The translations under genes were made by a program, and so were the position numbers. Shown here piece by piece: positions 17,023-26,051 of a DNA stretch of 64,000 nucleotides. The stretch is taken from contig NZ_VFTC01000013.1 in NCBI RefSeq assembly GCF_007003975.1, positions 106,378 to 170,377 on the forward strand, given 5' to 3'. Position 1 is the stretch's first letter. Each line of letters begins with the position of its first letter. Origin of the DNA: Mesorhizobium sp. WSM4306 (lineage in GTDB: Bacteria > Pseudomonadota > Alphaproteobacteria > Rhizobiales > Rhizobiaceae). The notes beneath the pieces were generated by a model. The model was not told the origin of the DNA, searched no databases, and was given only the letters and a program-made list of their open reading frames with translations.

Positions 17023-17319
17023 TCAGGCGGCCGCCGTCATCGGATCATTGCGAAGGATGACCGTGTCGGCGACGGGGTAGAATTCCTCACCGGGCATACC
17101 GACGCGCTTGGCGTGATCCCGGATGGCCTCGCCGTCCTTGGCCTCGTAGATGCAGAAGGTGCCGATGCGCCCGTCGGGCTCATGCACGACATAGCTGCGG
17201 ATCCAGCTGACCGTGCCCGCCATCTGTTCCTTGGCGACCTTTGCCGATTTGGCGCCGGCGGCTTCGAGTTCCTGCAGGGATGCCCACGCGCTTGGGCGGC
17301 GGATAACAAACAGGTTCAT
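17023..17319 (-). CDS. DUF4242 small protein (SCO4226-like, possible metal binding)
   Basis: A 98-residue cytoplasmic protein: MNLFVIRRPSAWASLQELEA, then VSWIRSYVVHEPDGRIGTFC, and a final HAKRVGMPGEEFYPV stretch. The ferredoxin-like DUF4242 family includes a Streptomyces nickel-binding protein; metal binding here is inferred by family only. The start has AAAGGGAAAG about 6 bases upstream. It lies 193 bp downstream of, and on the same strand as, the winged-helix/TPR regulator gene, a neighbour pair I recall from other Rhizobiales. Confidence 0.8.
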   Translation of the reverse strand: MNLFVIRRPSAWASLQELEAAGAKSAKVAKEQMAGTVSWIRSYVVHEPDGRIGTFCIYEAKDGEAIRDHAKRVGMPGEEFYPVADTVILRNDPMTAAA

Positions 17320-17512
17320 GATCTTTCCCTTTCGATTTCGCGCCAGCTCTTCGCCGGCGCTGATGATTGCCTGGCTTGTCTGCCTGGCTGGGGAAAAATT
17401 ACCTTCGAGGCGGGCCGATCGTCCTTACCGGGACCTGATCTCTGGCTGATCTTTCGCTGCCACCGCCGATAAGCTCGATCAGGAGCTCGTCCCATCAAGG
17501 AGGCGGATTGGG

Positions 17513-19312
17513 TCAGAGGGTGAGTTCTTGCGTAGAACCGTGGACAAGCGGCTGGCTCTCGCGCGAAAAGCTATGGCGAAGCGTTGCAGCTTCCCCTTCC
17601 AGGTGCCGAGATCCCAGATGGCGGGCCGATCTCTCTGCCGCGGTGATCTCCACTTTCGCGCCGCTGACGTCGCCCGAACGCAACAAGGCACTGGCGAGCT
17701 GCAGCCGAACCCTCGCCGCATGATACTCGACGCCTGCACTGGTCCAGAGCTGCCGAGCCAACAGCAGAAGCCGGTTGCCGTTCGGGTCGCCTGGCTCGCA
17801 AAGCGCCGCCTTGGTTTCGGCTATCAAGGCCTGCGTTGCCGGTTGCCGCCAGCGTTCTGGCTGGGTATCGATTTCGTTGAGATAGATTGCCGCCTGGGCA
17901 GAGCGCCCGCCGCGCGCTGCAATGCAGGCTGCGTTCACCAGCAGGTTTCCGCGCCGCTGCAGATGGAACCACGACATCCCTTGCAGAGCCCGATCGAGTG
18001 CGGCAAGCGCCCCGTCCAGATCGCCTGTTTCGAACAACAGCACAGCATTGCCCGGCTCCGCGTCCCAGCCGAGTGCATAAGCCTGGTCGTAGTCGGCGCG
18101 CGCCGATGTGAGGTCGCCGATCATGGCAAAAATATCGCCGCGAACGCGGAAGCCTTCGCCTAGCGACCAGGATTCCTCCGCTGAGAGTTTGGGGAGCGCG
18201 TCGTTTATGCAGGTCAGGGCTTCAGGTAATATCTGCTGCGCCGCGACCACTTCGGCGCGATGAAGGTCACACGCGCCCGAGGTCTGCGCGAAACTTGCGG
18301 TGCACCAGCTTTCAAAGCCTTCGCTCCACTGGCGGGCACGGGGCCAATCGGCGTATGTCCTGCAGCTCCACAGGATGTTGCAGTAAACCAGACTACCGGT
18401 GATCGGGTCGACCTGGCTCGACAGAGCGATCGCCGCCGCGTGGTTTTGCTGCTCGCTGCCCTCCTCGATCTTGCCGAGGGCGAGGTTGAAAAACCCTTTG
18501 TATGTCAAAGTCAGAGCTCGCAGGCCGGGATCGTCGCAATTTTCAGCTATCGCGTAAGCGGCTGACGCCAGCTGCAGCGCTTCTTCGGGACGGCCGCCCG
18601 AGGATGCCAGGCGCGACCTCATCCACAGCAGATATGCTTGCGTGGCATCGTCCGGTGACTGAGACAGAAGCGAGGCAGCACGCTCCAGCCATCCCTCTGC
18701 AACGGCACCCGATCCGCGTTCGGCCTGGATCTTCGCTAGCGTGACAGCGGATCTGGCGGCGCGCGCGAAATCACCGGCCTCGACATGAGCCGACACCGCG
18801 CGGGCCAGCACAGGGACCGCCTCGGTCGGTCGCCCACCACATTCGACGACCAGAGCCCAGAGATCGACGTCAGCAGGAGAGAGACCTTCATTGTTCGCCA
18901 AATGCGCGAAAAGTTTTGCAGCCGCGCTCCAATCGCGCAGGGCTGCCAGCCTGCGGGCCGCGGCAAGCTTGTCGTCCCCTTGTAACGAAGCAGGCTGCAC
19001 ATACCCCAGCCCCGGTTCATCGATGGCGAAGCGATAGCCGTGGCGAACGTAGCTGTGTATTGCATCCTGCAGGCCCCCCGCGGCAAGCGCCTTTCGGGTG
19101 AGGCTGACGACGCGCTGAAGCGATGCTTCCGTCACGATGACATCCGGCCAAAGAGCGTCCATCAACTCGTCTTTGGGGACCACCCGGCCGGCATTGCGCA
19201 CCAGGTACACCAGCAGGTCAAAGACGAGCGGCTGGATCTTCTGCCCAACGCCGCTCAGCGACAGTTTGCGCGCAGCTTCATCCAGTTCGAATTGTCCAAA
19301 TGAGTGTTGCAT
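17513..19312 (-). CDS. Winged-helix (OmpR-type DNA-binding) regulator with TPR-like C-terminal domain
   Basis: A 599-residue protein. Residues about 1-100 form an OmpR/CadC-type DNA-binding domain: FGQFELDEAARKLSLSG, VFDLLVYLVRNAGRVVPKDE and the recognition-wing end HSYVRHGYRFAID. The remaining 500 residues are Ala/Leu-rich helical pairs resembling tetratricopeptide repeats, as in BTAD/SARP-like and CadC-like one-component regulators. No receiver domain and no membrane helix are visible. The ATG at 19312 follows AAAGGGA; an ATG seven codons upstream is poorer. The only downstream partner is the DUF4242 gene, so it may control that gene or a distant target. Confidence 0.85.
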   Translation of the reverse strand: MQHSFGQFELDEAARKLSLSGVGQKIQPLVFDLLVYLVRNAGRVVPKDELMDALWPDVIVTEASLQRVVSLTRKALAAGGLQDAIHSYVRHGYRFAIDEPGLGYVQPASLQGDDKLAAARRLAALRDWSAAAKLFAHLANNEGLSPADVDLWALVVECGGRPTEAVPVLARAVSAHVEAGDFARAARSAVTLAKIQAERGSGAVAEGWLERAASLLSQSPDDATQAYLLWMRSRLASSGGRPEEALQLASAAYAIAENCDDPGLRALTLTYKGFFNLALGKIEEGSEQQNHAAAIALSSQVDPITGSLVYCNILWSCRTYADWPRARQWSEGFESWCTASFAQTSGACDLHRAEVVAAQQILPEALTCINDALPKLSAEESWSLGEGFRVRGDIFAMIGDLTSARADYDQAYALGWDAEPGNAVLLFETGDLDGALAALDRALQGMSWFHLQRRGNLLVNAACIAARGGRSAQAAIYLNEIDTQPERWRQPATQALIAETKAALCEPGDPNGNRLLLLARQLWTSAGVEYHAARVRLQLASALLRSGDVSGAKVEITAAERSARHLGSRHLEGEAATLRHSFSRESQPLVHGSTQELTL

Positions 19313-19452
19313 CGTCCCTTTCCGATGCAACAATCTACCTTATCAGCTTTGACTAGGGGAGAGGCCTGGGCCGAACGGCAGCAAGGCTTAGGTTGGATCG
19401 GTAGCCAACGGCAGCTTTAGCGACAGCAACTGGCGGACCGATTGGTGCGCCA

Positions 19453-20856
19453 TCAATGGCTGAAGACGAGCGGCGGTGCGATGTGGTCACGCCGCAGCCA
19501 GCGGGCCAGGAGCAGCACCGCCACCACGGCCAGTCCCGAAGCCAGGCCGATCCAGATGCCGACGCCGTGCAGGCCGAAATGGAAGGCAAGCAGCACGCCA
19601 AGCGGCAGGCCGATGCCCCAATAGCCGATGGCGGCATAGATCATCGGCACCTTGGTGTCGTGCAGGCCGCGCAGCATGCCGGCAGCAACAGCTTGCGCGC
19701 CGTCGAAGATCTGAAACAGCGCGGCAAAGGCCAGGAACGACACGGCAAGGGCGATCACTCGGGCATTGACCGGATCGGTCATGTCGATGAAGGCACCGAT
19801 CAGCAGATGCGGCCACAGCACCATCACCAGCCCCATCAGCGCCATGAACGAGACGCCGATGACGAAGGCGGTCCAGCCGGCGCGTGAGACGCCTTCCGGA
19901 TTGCCGGCGCCATGGGCCAGGCCGACGCGCACCGTGACCGCCTGGTTGAGACCGAGCGGCACCATAAAGGAGATCGAGGCGATCTGGATGGCGATGGCGT
20001 GCGCCGCCAGCGAATCCGCATCGATCAGGCCCATCAGCAGGGCGGCGGCGTTGAAGATCGTCACCTCGAAGGCGAGGATGCCGGCGATCGGCAGGCCAAG
20101 CCGCAGCAGGCCCTTGAAGCGCGGCCAGTCGGCGCGCCAGAAACGGCCGAACAGCCGGTAGCGGCGGAACTTCTTCTCCAGCATCACCACAGCGGCCAGG
20201 CCGCAGAACATCAGCATGCTCGACAGGGTGGTGGCAAGTCCCGAGCCGGCAATGCCCATCGAGGTGACGCCGAGATTGCCGAACATGAACACCCAGTTGA
20301 AGAAGGCGTTGAAGGCGACGGCGACGAAGACGATGACCAGCGCCCAGCCCGGCCGTTCCAGCGCCGAGATGAAGGAGCGCAGTACGATATAGCCGTAGAA
20401 GGGCAGAACCGCCCATTCGAGCCAACGCAGATAGATGCCGGCCTGGTGGGCCAGAACGGGCTCCTGTCCCATCGCCAGCAGGATTGCTTCACCATGCCAG
20501 AGCACGATCCAGATCGGGATAGAGATCAGGATTGCCAGCCACAGGCCCTGACGCACGGTGCGGCGCAGGTCGCGCACCGAATGGCGGCGGCGGCCGAGCT
20601 CGGTGGCAATCATCGGCGAGGTCGCCAGCATCAGGCCGAGACCGAAGATCAGCGGCATGAAATAAAGGTTGGCGCCGAGCGCGCCGCTGGCCAGCGTGTC
20701 CGCTCCCAGACGCCCCATCATCATGACGTCGGTGGCGGTCATCGCGGTCTGGCCGAGATTGGTCAGCACCATCGGCCAGGCCAGCGCCAGCGTCGCCCTG
20801 ATTTCCTGACGCCAAAGATTTTCCGGCGCACGAGCGCCGGCTTCGATCGCAGACAT
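19453..20856 (-). CDS. MATE-family multidrug/sodium antiporter (NorM-like)
   Basis: A 467-residue inner-membrane exporter with twelve hydrophobic spans in two homologous halves. The first half starts ALAWPMVLTNLGQTAMTATD and contains MMGRLGADTLASGALGANLY; the second begins near LRLGLPIAGILAFEVTIF with LMGLIDADSLAAHAIAIQIA. These are MATE signatures. I place the start at ATG 20856 (AGGAC upstream), since the 19-codon longer version adds an Arg-rich leader. It likely expels cationic compounds or drugs using Na+ or H+. It is flanked by repeats and appears to be a single-gene unit. Confidence 0.93.
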   Translation of the reverse strand: MSAIEAGARAPENLWRQEIRATLALAWPMVLTNLGQTAMTATDVMMMGRLGADTLASGALGANLYFMPLIFGLGLMLATSPMIATELGRRRHSVRDLRRTVRQGLWLAILISIPIWIVLWHGEAILLAMGQEPVLAHQAGIYLRWLEWAVLPFYGYIVLRSFISALERPGWALVIVFVAVAFNAFFNWVFMFGNLGVTSMGIAGSGLATTLSSMLMFCGLAAVVMLEKKFRRYRLFGRFWRADWPRFKGLLRLGLPIAGILAFEVTIFNAAALLMGLIDADSLAAHAIAIQIASISFMVPLGLNQAVTVRVGLAHGAGNPEGVSRAGWTAFVIGVSFMALMGLVMVLWPHLLIGAFIDMTDPVNARVIALAVSFLAFAALFQIFDGAQAVAAGMLRGLHDTKVPMIYAAIGYWGIGLPLGVLLAFHFGLHGVGIWIGLASGLAVVAVLLLARWLRRDHIAPPLVFSH

Positions 20857-21040
20857 TGTCCTGCTCTTTCCGATTGCGGCGCGTCGGCAATAGGCCGGAA
20901 GCCGCACTTCCAAACGGCAAAACCTTCGGTTTCGCAGCGTTTGCGCCGTTCTATTGGACGAAATGCGACATTAAGGCAAGGGAGGAGGGACAGGCAGCGA
21001 TTGAGCCAGAGACGCGAGACCCTCCCACCCGGCCGTCCTT

Positions 21041-21145
21041 AGAGCGGTTCAGCGTTTTCACGGAATCGCTGAACCGCTCTAAGTATTTATTTTGACGCAA
21101 TTCCGGACGGAAAACCGTTACACACTTTTCCTGGAATTGCTCTAG
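21041..21145. repeat. Composite intergenic repeat (family B with attached hairpin)
   Basis: The left part is a perfect 14-bp inverted repeat (AGAGCGGTTCAGCG at 21041-21054 and CGCTGAACCGCTCT at 21067-21080). The right part (21095-21145) is a standard family B unit beginning ACGCAATTCCGGACGGAAAA and ending TGGAATTGCTCTAG. It ends one base before the stop codon of the SDR gene. The same two-part structure, with a diverged left half, is at 26903-27006. Confidence 0.8.
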
Positions 21146-21146
21146 A

Positions 21147-21908
21147 TCAGCCGATGCTTTCGCCGCCGTCGATGACCAGTGCCTGGCCGGTCATGAAGGA
21201 TGAGCGGTCGGAGACGAGGAACAGGATCGCTTCGGCGATCTCCTCGGCGCTGGCCCAGCGACCCATCGGGATCTTGGTGCGGACATAGGTCTCGATCGCT
21301 TCGCGTCCGCCCATCTGGGCGATGAACGGCGCGTTGAAGGGCGTATCGACCCAGCCGGGGCAGAGCGCGTTGACGCGGACATTATGCCGAGCATAGTCCA
21401 GCGACATCTGTCTGGTCATCGCCACCACCGCATGTTTGGAAGTGGCATAGGCGATCATCTCGCGGTCGTAGAATACGCCGGAATTCGAGGCCGTGTTGAG
21501 GATAACGCCGCCACCTTGCGCGACCATTGCCGGCATGACGATCCGCGCGGCCAGAAACTGCGCCCGCACATTGAGCCGCCAGGACGCATCCATGCCGTCG
21601 ACTTCGACCTCGGTCAGCGCCCCGCCGACCTGGATGCCGGCATGATTGTGCAGGATGTCGATCCGCCCATGCTTGTCGAGCGTGCCACCAATGAGTTGCT
21701 CGACAGCCGTGTCGTCAGCGACATCGGTCGCGATCGCTTCTGCCTGCCCGCCCGCCGCGCGGATGTCGCAAGCCGTCGCCTCGCCGCTGGCCTGTTCCCG
21801 GTCGGCGATGACCACGACCGCGCCCTCCCTGGCCATGATCATGGCGCCAGCGCGACCGATGCCGGAGCCGGCGCCTGTCACCACGGCGATGCGGTCTTTG
21901 AGGATCAT
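21147..21908 (-). CDS. SDR-family oxidoreductase
   Basis: A 253-residue NAD(P)-dependent classical short-chain dehydrogenase. The cofactor site is VVTGAGSGIGRAGAM (from residue 9), followed by HNHAGI (in place of the usual NNAG), NTASNSGVF for the catalytic Ser region and YATSKHAVV for the Tyr/Lys pair. The C-terminus ends GQALVIDGGESIG. It is the last gene of the minus-strand ABC operon (ATPase, binding protein, two permeases, this gene), only 11 bp after the second permease. It probably oxidises the imported compound. The substrate is unknown; the transporter type suggests an amine or hydroxylated small acid. Confidence 0.9.
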   Translation of the reverse strand: MILKDRIAVVTGAGSGIGRAGAMIMAREGAVVVIADREQASGEATACDIRAAGGQAEAIATDVADDTAVEQLIGGTLDKHGRIDILHNHAGIQVGGALTEVEVDGMDASWRLNVRAQFLAARIVMPAMVAQGGGVILNTASNSGVFYDREMIAYATSKHAVVAMTRQMSLDYARHNVRVNALCPGWVDTPFNAPFIAQMGGREAIETYVRTKIPMGRWASAEEIAEAILFLVSDRSSFMTGQALVIDGGESIG

Positions 21909-21919
21909 GATCTCGGCTT

Positions 21920-22732
21920 TCAGTTTGCCGGCTTGCGCTGGCGCAGCTGCCATTGGGCAAGCACCACAAGCAGGACCGAGGCGACGAGCACAATCGTCGC
22001 AATGGCGTTGATTTCCGGCGTGACGCCGCGCCGGATCGAGGCAAAGACGTAGATCGGCAGCGTCGTCTGCGCGCCGGCGACGAAGAAGGCGACGATGAAA
22101 TCGTCGAAGGAAAAGGTGAAGGCGAGCAGGAAGCCGGCGACCACCGCCGGCATGATCTGCGGCAGGACGATCGAGCGGAACGTGGTCAGCGGCGTGGCGT
22201 AGAGATCGCTCGAAGCTTCGACCAGGTTGCGGTCGAGGCTGGCGAGCCGTGTGCCGACGATCATCGTCACCAGCGCCATCGAGAACAGGCCATGCGCGGC
22301 GATGATCGATCCATAGCCGAGCGACAGGCGCGGCGGCTGGTCGTCCGGCCAGATCGAGGCGAGGAGCGGATTGAGCACGCCAAACAGCTGGACGAGCGCG
22401 ACCAATGTCGAGATGCCGATGACGACGCCGGGAACGACGATCGCGGCACCTATCAGCGCGTCGAAGACGGCCCGGGTTCTGACACCGACCCGTGCCAGGC
22501 CGAGCGCGGCCGCCGTGCCGCACACTGCCGCCAGAAGCGCGCTGGTGGTGGCGATGAACAGGCTGTTCTTCAGCGCCTCAACCAGGAACGGGTTCGACAG
22601 CGCCGTGCCGTACCACTGCATCGAAAAGCCGGTGAACTCGCTGGCATGGCGGCCGGCGTTGAAGGAAAACAACACGACCAGCGCGATCGGCAGATAAAGG
22701 AAGGCGAAGACGGCGGTGACGAAGGCGCGCAT
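21920..22732 (-). CDS. ABC transporter permease (PotC-like)
   Basis: A 270-residue inner-membrane permease with six spans. The motif EASSDLYATPLTTFRSIVLP (about residues 166-185) is the ATPase-docking loop, and AFTFSFDDFIVAFFVAG is the conserved segment of PotC proteins. Its ATG shares one base with the stop of the first permease (TGATG), indicating coupled translation. It forms the pore with the 22732-23646 product and is energised by the ATPase at 24802-25938. It is 11 bp upstream of the SDR gene. Confidence 0.92.
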   Translation of the reverse strand: MRAFVTAVFAFLYLPIALVVLFSFNAGRHASEFTGFSMQWYGTALSNPFLVEALKNSLFIATTSALLAAVCGTAAALGLARVGVRTRAVFDALIGAAIVVPGVVIGISTLVALVQLFGVLNPLLASIWPDDQPPRLSLGYGSIIAAHGLFSMALVTMIVGTRLASLDRNLVEASSDLYATPLTTFRSIVLPQIMPAVVAGFLLAFTFSFDDFIVAFFVAGAQTTLPIYVFASIRRGVTPEINAIATIVLVASVLLVVLAQWQLRQRKPAN

Positions 22733-23646
22733 CAGATCAGATCCACCCTGCGGGTGCCCGACACCCGTGTCGAAATGCGGTTGGCAGCAATCAGCACCAC
22801 CACCGAAACCGCCACCAGCGTGATGGCGATGGCCGATCCGAACGGCCAGTTGCGCGACTGCAGGAACAGGTCGACCAGCGCGTTGCCGATGAAGAACACC
22901 TTGCCGCCGCCAAGCAGCGTCGGGATGAGGTATTCGCCAAGCAGCAGGATCATGACCAGCGAGAAGCCGGTCATCACGCCCGGCAGCGACAGCTTCAGCG
23001 TTACGCCCAGGAAGGTCGAGAGCGGCGTCGCGCCGAGATCGGCGGAGGCTTCCAGCAATCGCCGGTCGAGCCGTTCCAGGCTGACATAGATCGGCAGGAT
23101 CATCAGCGGCAAATAGCCATAGACGATGCCGAGCAGAACGGCGCCCGGCGTGTTGATCAGCCTGACATCCTCGATGCCGATAAACGCCAGCAGCGCCGGG
23201 ATGCCGCGTCCGCCCAGAATGTACATCCAGGCATAGGTGCGCATCAGAAGGCTGGTCCAGAACGGAATGACGACCAGCGCAAGCAGGATCAGCCGCCAGC
23301 GCTGCGGCGCCTTCAAGGCAAGGTAGTAGGCAACGGGGTAGGCGACGAGCAGGCAGGCAAGCGCACCCACCGGCGCCAGCATCATCGTGTTCCAGAAGGC
23401 TGTCGCCCGCGCCGGAAGATTGGCGTATTGCGCCAACGTGAAGGCGGCCTGGTAGCCACCCTCCGGCGCCCGCTCGCCGACGCTGAACACGGCAATGGCT
23501 ATGAACGGCAATACCAGGAACACCACCAGCCACGCCGTTGCCGGTGCAAGCAGCAGAGCTGTCAGAAAATTGTGCCGAAATCTGTTGCCGCGCATGAAAA
23601 CCGCCCCGAGGCCGGCGGACATAGGCCCGCCGGTTTTCCGTTTCAT
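22732..23646 (-). CDS. ABC transporter permease (PotB-like)
   Basis: A 304-residue inner-membrane permease. After a polar 28-residue leader come six hydrophobic spans, the PotB-style MRTYAWMYILGGRGIPALLA loop and the coupling motif EASADLGATPLSTFLGVTLK. It starts 11 bp after the binding-protein gene with GAGG upstream. Internal ATGs at codons 9 and 18 are possible alternatives. It pairs with the next permease in a spermidine/putrescine-type importer. Confidence 0.91.
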   Translation of the reverse strand: MKRKTGGPMSAGLGAVFMRGNRFRHNFLTALLLAPATAWLVVFLVLPFIAIAVFSVGERAPEGGYQAAFTLAQYANLPARATAFWNTMMLAPVGALACLLVAYPVAYYLALKAPQRWRLILLALVVIPFWTSLLMRTYAWMYILGGRGIPALLAFIGIEDVRLINTPGAVLLGIVYGYLPLMILPIYVSLERLDRRLLEASADLGATPLSTFLGVTLKLSLPGVMTGFSLVMILLLGEYLIPTLLGGGKVFFIGNALVDLFLQSRNWPFGSAIAITLVAVSVVVLIAANRISTRVSGTRRVDLI

Positions 23647-23657
23647 TCAGGCGAGCC

Positions 23658-24821
23658 TCAGGCCGATTTGAATCGGGCCATCAGTTCGGCGCGGCCGGGA
23701 TCGGTCAGCGTTGCCGCCGCGCCGAATTCCAGCGGCGTCAAAAGGTCGGCCGCCGGATAGAGGATCGGATTGTCCAGCACTTCCTTGGGCAGCAGCTTGT
23801 TGACCCGCGCATCGGTCGACGGCGCGCCATTGGCGAGGTGCTCCTTCACCGCGACCTCAGGGTTCATCAGATAGTTGAGCAAGGCATAGCCGGCCGGCTT
23901 GTTCGGCGCGTCCTTCGGGATGGCGTAGAAGTCGGTCCAGATCTCACCACCCTCCTTGCCCAGCACATAGGCGATCTCTGGGATATCGCGATGCAGCTGC
24001 GCGCCGTCATTGGTCCAGCACATGGTCATCCAGGCGTCGCCCGCCCGCATTCCCGGCTGATAGTCGGACGAAACCGCGAACAGATGCGGCTTGACCTTGA
24101 GCAGCAGTTCCTCCGCCTTGGCGAGCTCGTCCTGCTTCAGCGAGTTGAAGGAATAGCCGTAATATTTCAGCGCGTTGCCGATGGTGGTCAACTGGTAGTC
24201 GTGCACCATGGTGCGGCCGTCGCCTTCGGTCATGGCGGTGTCCCAGAACTCCTTCCAGCTCGTCATCGGCTTGGTCAGCTTCTTGGTGTTGACGGCAAAG
24301 CCCGTCGTGCCCCAGTTCTTCGGCACCGCGTAGGTCGTGCCGTCGATCGTGCCTTCCGAAGTAAAGCGGGGGTCTTCCTGGGAGCCGTCGAAATTCGGCA
24401 GCTTGGCCATATCGAGCGGATCGATGATGCCAAGCTTCTTGTAGGTCGAGATCGTGTAATTGGTCGGCACGAACAGGCTCCAGCCCGAAGCGCCGGCCTG
24501 CAGCTTGGCCAGCATCTCCTCATTGGAGCCGAAGACGTTGACCTCAACGGCGACGCCGGTGTCCTTCTTGAAGTTTTCGAAGGTCTGCGGGTCGTGGTAG
24601 TTCGGCCAGGTGGCGATCGACATGCGGTCGCCAAGGTTTTCGGCGGCAAAGGCCGGCGTCGGCATGATGCCGATCTCGCGCGCCATCACCGCGGTTGCGA
24701 TGCCAAGGCCGGTGAGGCCAAGGAAGTCGCGGCGGCCGATCGAGCCGCGCTTCAAACGCATCAGTTGGTCGACGAATTTCTCAGGGCTTATCGGCAGTCC
24801 GTCACGATATGATTTCGACAT
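23658..24821 (-). CDS. Spermidine/putrescine-type periplasmic binding protein (PotD-like)
   Basis: A 387-residue protein with a long twin-arginine leader (SIGRRDFLGLTGLGIATAVM, about residues 27-46). The mature part begins ENLGDRMSIATWPNYHDPQT, close to the SYWNY-type opening of PotD proteins, and contains FVPTNYTISTYKKLGIIDPL and NYLMNPEVAVKEHLANG. These features define the polyamine-binding class. Its start lies 20 bp inside the ATPase gene upstream, so the two are translationally coupled. Unlike three other binding-protein genes here, it is followed by no hairpin. The ligand may be a polyamine, but the group also binds related cations. Confidence 0.9.
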   Translation of the reverse strand: MSKSYRDGLPISPEKFVDQLMRLKRGSIGRRDFLGLTGLGIATAVMAREIGIMPTPAFAAENLGDRMSIATWPNYHDPQTFENFKKDTGVAVEVNVFGSNEEMLAKLQAGASGWSLFVPTNYTISTYKKLGIIDPLDMAKLPNFDGSQEDPRFTSEGTIDGTTYAVPKNWGTTGFAVNTKKLTKPMTSWKEFWDTAMTEGDGRTMVHDYQLTTIGNALKYYGYSFNSLKQDELAKAEELLLKVKPHLFAVSSDYQPGMRAGDAWMTMCWTNDGAQLHRDIPEIAYVLGKEGGEIWTDFYAIPKDAPNKPAGYALLNYLMNPEVAVKEHLANGAPSTDARVNKLLPKEVLDNPILYPAADLLTPLEFGAAATLTDPGRAELMARFKSA

Positions 24822-25938
24822 TTTTTGCTACCCTCTGGTTGGTCCCGTTGTTCTTGATCTCCGGGAACGCCAGCGGCGTCCCGGAGGCAAAGCCGATGGC
24901 GACGGGTTCACCCGGCTTGAAGAGATTGCTATGGCCGATCACATGGTCGGCCTTGGCCAGCAGCGTCCCGATGCCCTGGACCTCGATGGCGTATTCCGCC
25001 GTCGAGCCCAAAAAAATTCGGTTGCGCACGATGCCCTTGAACGGGCTGCCTTCCGTGGCGCCGAGGCTTAGCGATTCAGGGCGCAGGCTGACCGAAACGC
25101 TCTCGCCCTTCTGCAAGGCGGTTCGCTTGCGCGCCGCAATGACGGTGCCGTCGGCGAGCGCCACATTCACCAGATCGCCCGTATGCCCAGCCACCTTGCC
25201 GCTCAACAAATTGGTCTTGCCGACGAAATCGGCGACGAACAGGTCCGCGGGCTCGTCATAGATCTCGCTCGGCTGCCCCAGCTGGACAATGCGGCCACCA
25301 TTCATGACGCAGACGAAATCGCTCATCGACAGCGCTTCCTCCTGGTCGTGGGTGACCAGCACGAAGGTGATGCCGATCTCGCGCTGCAGGTTCTGCAGCT
25401 CGATCTGCATGTCGGTGCGCAGCTTCTTGTCGAGTGCTGCCAGCGGTTCGTCGAGCAGCAGCACCGCCGGCTTGTTCACCAGCGCGCGCGCCAGTGCAAC
25501 GCGCTGCTGCTGGCCACCGGAGAGTTCGTGGATCTTGCGGCCGCCATAGCCGGCAAGCCGCACCATTTCGACCGCTTCGCCGGCGCGCCGGCCGATTTCC
25601 TGCGACGACAGGCGCGGCCGTGCCTGGCGCAGCCCGTAGGATACATTGGCTTCCACATCGAGATGCGGAAACAGCGCGTATTGCTGGAACACCATGTTGA
25701 CCGGCCGGCGATAGGGCGGCGTGCCGGCCATGTCCCGGCCGCGGATCAGCACCTGACCTTCGCTCGGCTGCTCGAAGCCGCCGATCATACGCAGGCATGT
25801 CGTCTTGCCGCAGCCGGACGGGCCGAGCAGGGCGACAAAGGCGGAGGGCGGAACGGCGAGATCGATGCCGGTGACCGCGGTCACCGCGCCATAGCGCTTG
25901 GTGACGCCGCGAAACTCGATGTCGGGCACTGCGGTCAA
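24802..25938 (-). CDS. Spermidine/putrescine-type ABC ATPase (PotA-like)
   Basis: A 378-residue cytoplasmic ATPase, first gene of the minus-strand operon. Walker A is [14 protein letters not shown] (near residue 40), Q-loop NMVFQQYALFPHL, signature [15 protein letters not shown], Walker B VLLLDEPLAALD, H-loop LVTHDQEEAL, followed by a C-terminal TOBE domain with VSLRPESLSLG. The frame starts with TTG at 25938; a GTG three codons later is an alternative, and neither has a strong ribosome site. The promoter region is shared with the divergent LuxR-type gene and contains a perfect dyad at 25998-26019. Confidence 0.92.
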   Translation of the reverse strand: MTAVPDIEFRGVTKRYGAVTAVTGIDLAVPPSAFVALLGPSGCGKTTCLRMIGGFEQPSEGQVLIRGRDMAGTPPYRRPVNMVFQQYALFPHLDVEANVSYGLRQARPRLSSQEIGRRAGEAVEMVRLAGYGGRKIHELSGGQQQRVALARALVNKPAVLLLDEPLAALDKKLRTDMQIELQNLQREIGITFVLVTHDQEEALSMSDFVCVMNGGRIVQLGQPSEIYDEPADLFVADFVGKTNLLSGKVAGHTGDLVNVALADGTVIAARKRTALQKGESVSVSLRPESLSLGATEGSPFKGIVRNRIFLGSTAEYAIEVQGIGTLLAKADHVIGHSNLFKPGEPVAIGFASGTPLAFPEIKNNGTNQRVAKNVEIIS

Positions 25939-25997
25939 ACTGCTGGCTCCAGCAACAGGGCTACTTCAAGACGCTACCAGAGCCAATGGCGGCTAGT

Positions 25998-26019
25998 ATA
26001 TACCTCGCAGGTGGTATAT
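25998..26019. promoter_or_regulatory. Candidate operator between the ABC operon and the luxR-type gene
   Basis: ATATACC, 8 bases, GGTATAT: a perfect 7-bp inverted repeat with the arm spacing of a helix-turn-helix dimer site. It lies 60 bp from the ATPase start and 33 bp from the preferred LuxR start, so one bound protein could act on both directions. Binding by the adjacent LuxR-type regulator is inferred. Confidence 0.5.
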
Positions 26020-26051
26020 CTGATCTATTTTCTCGTTTAAGGGGGTATGGT

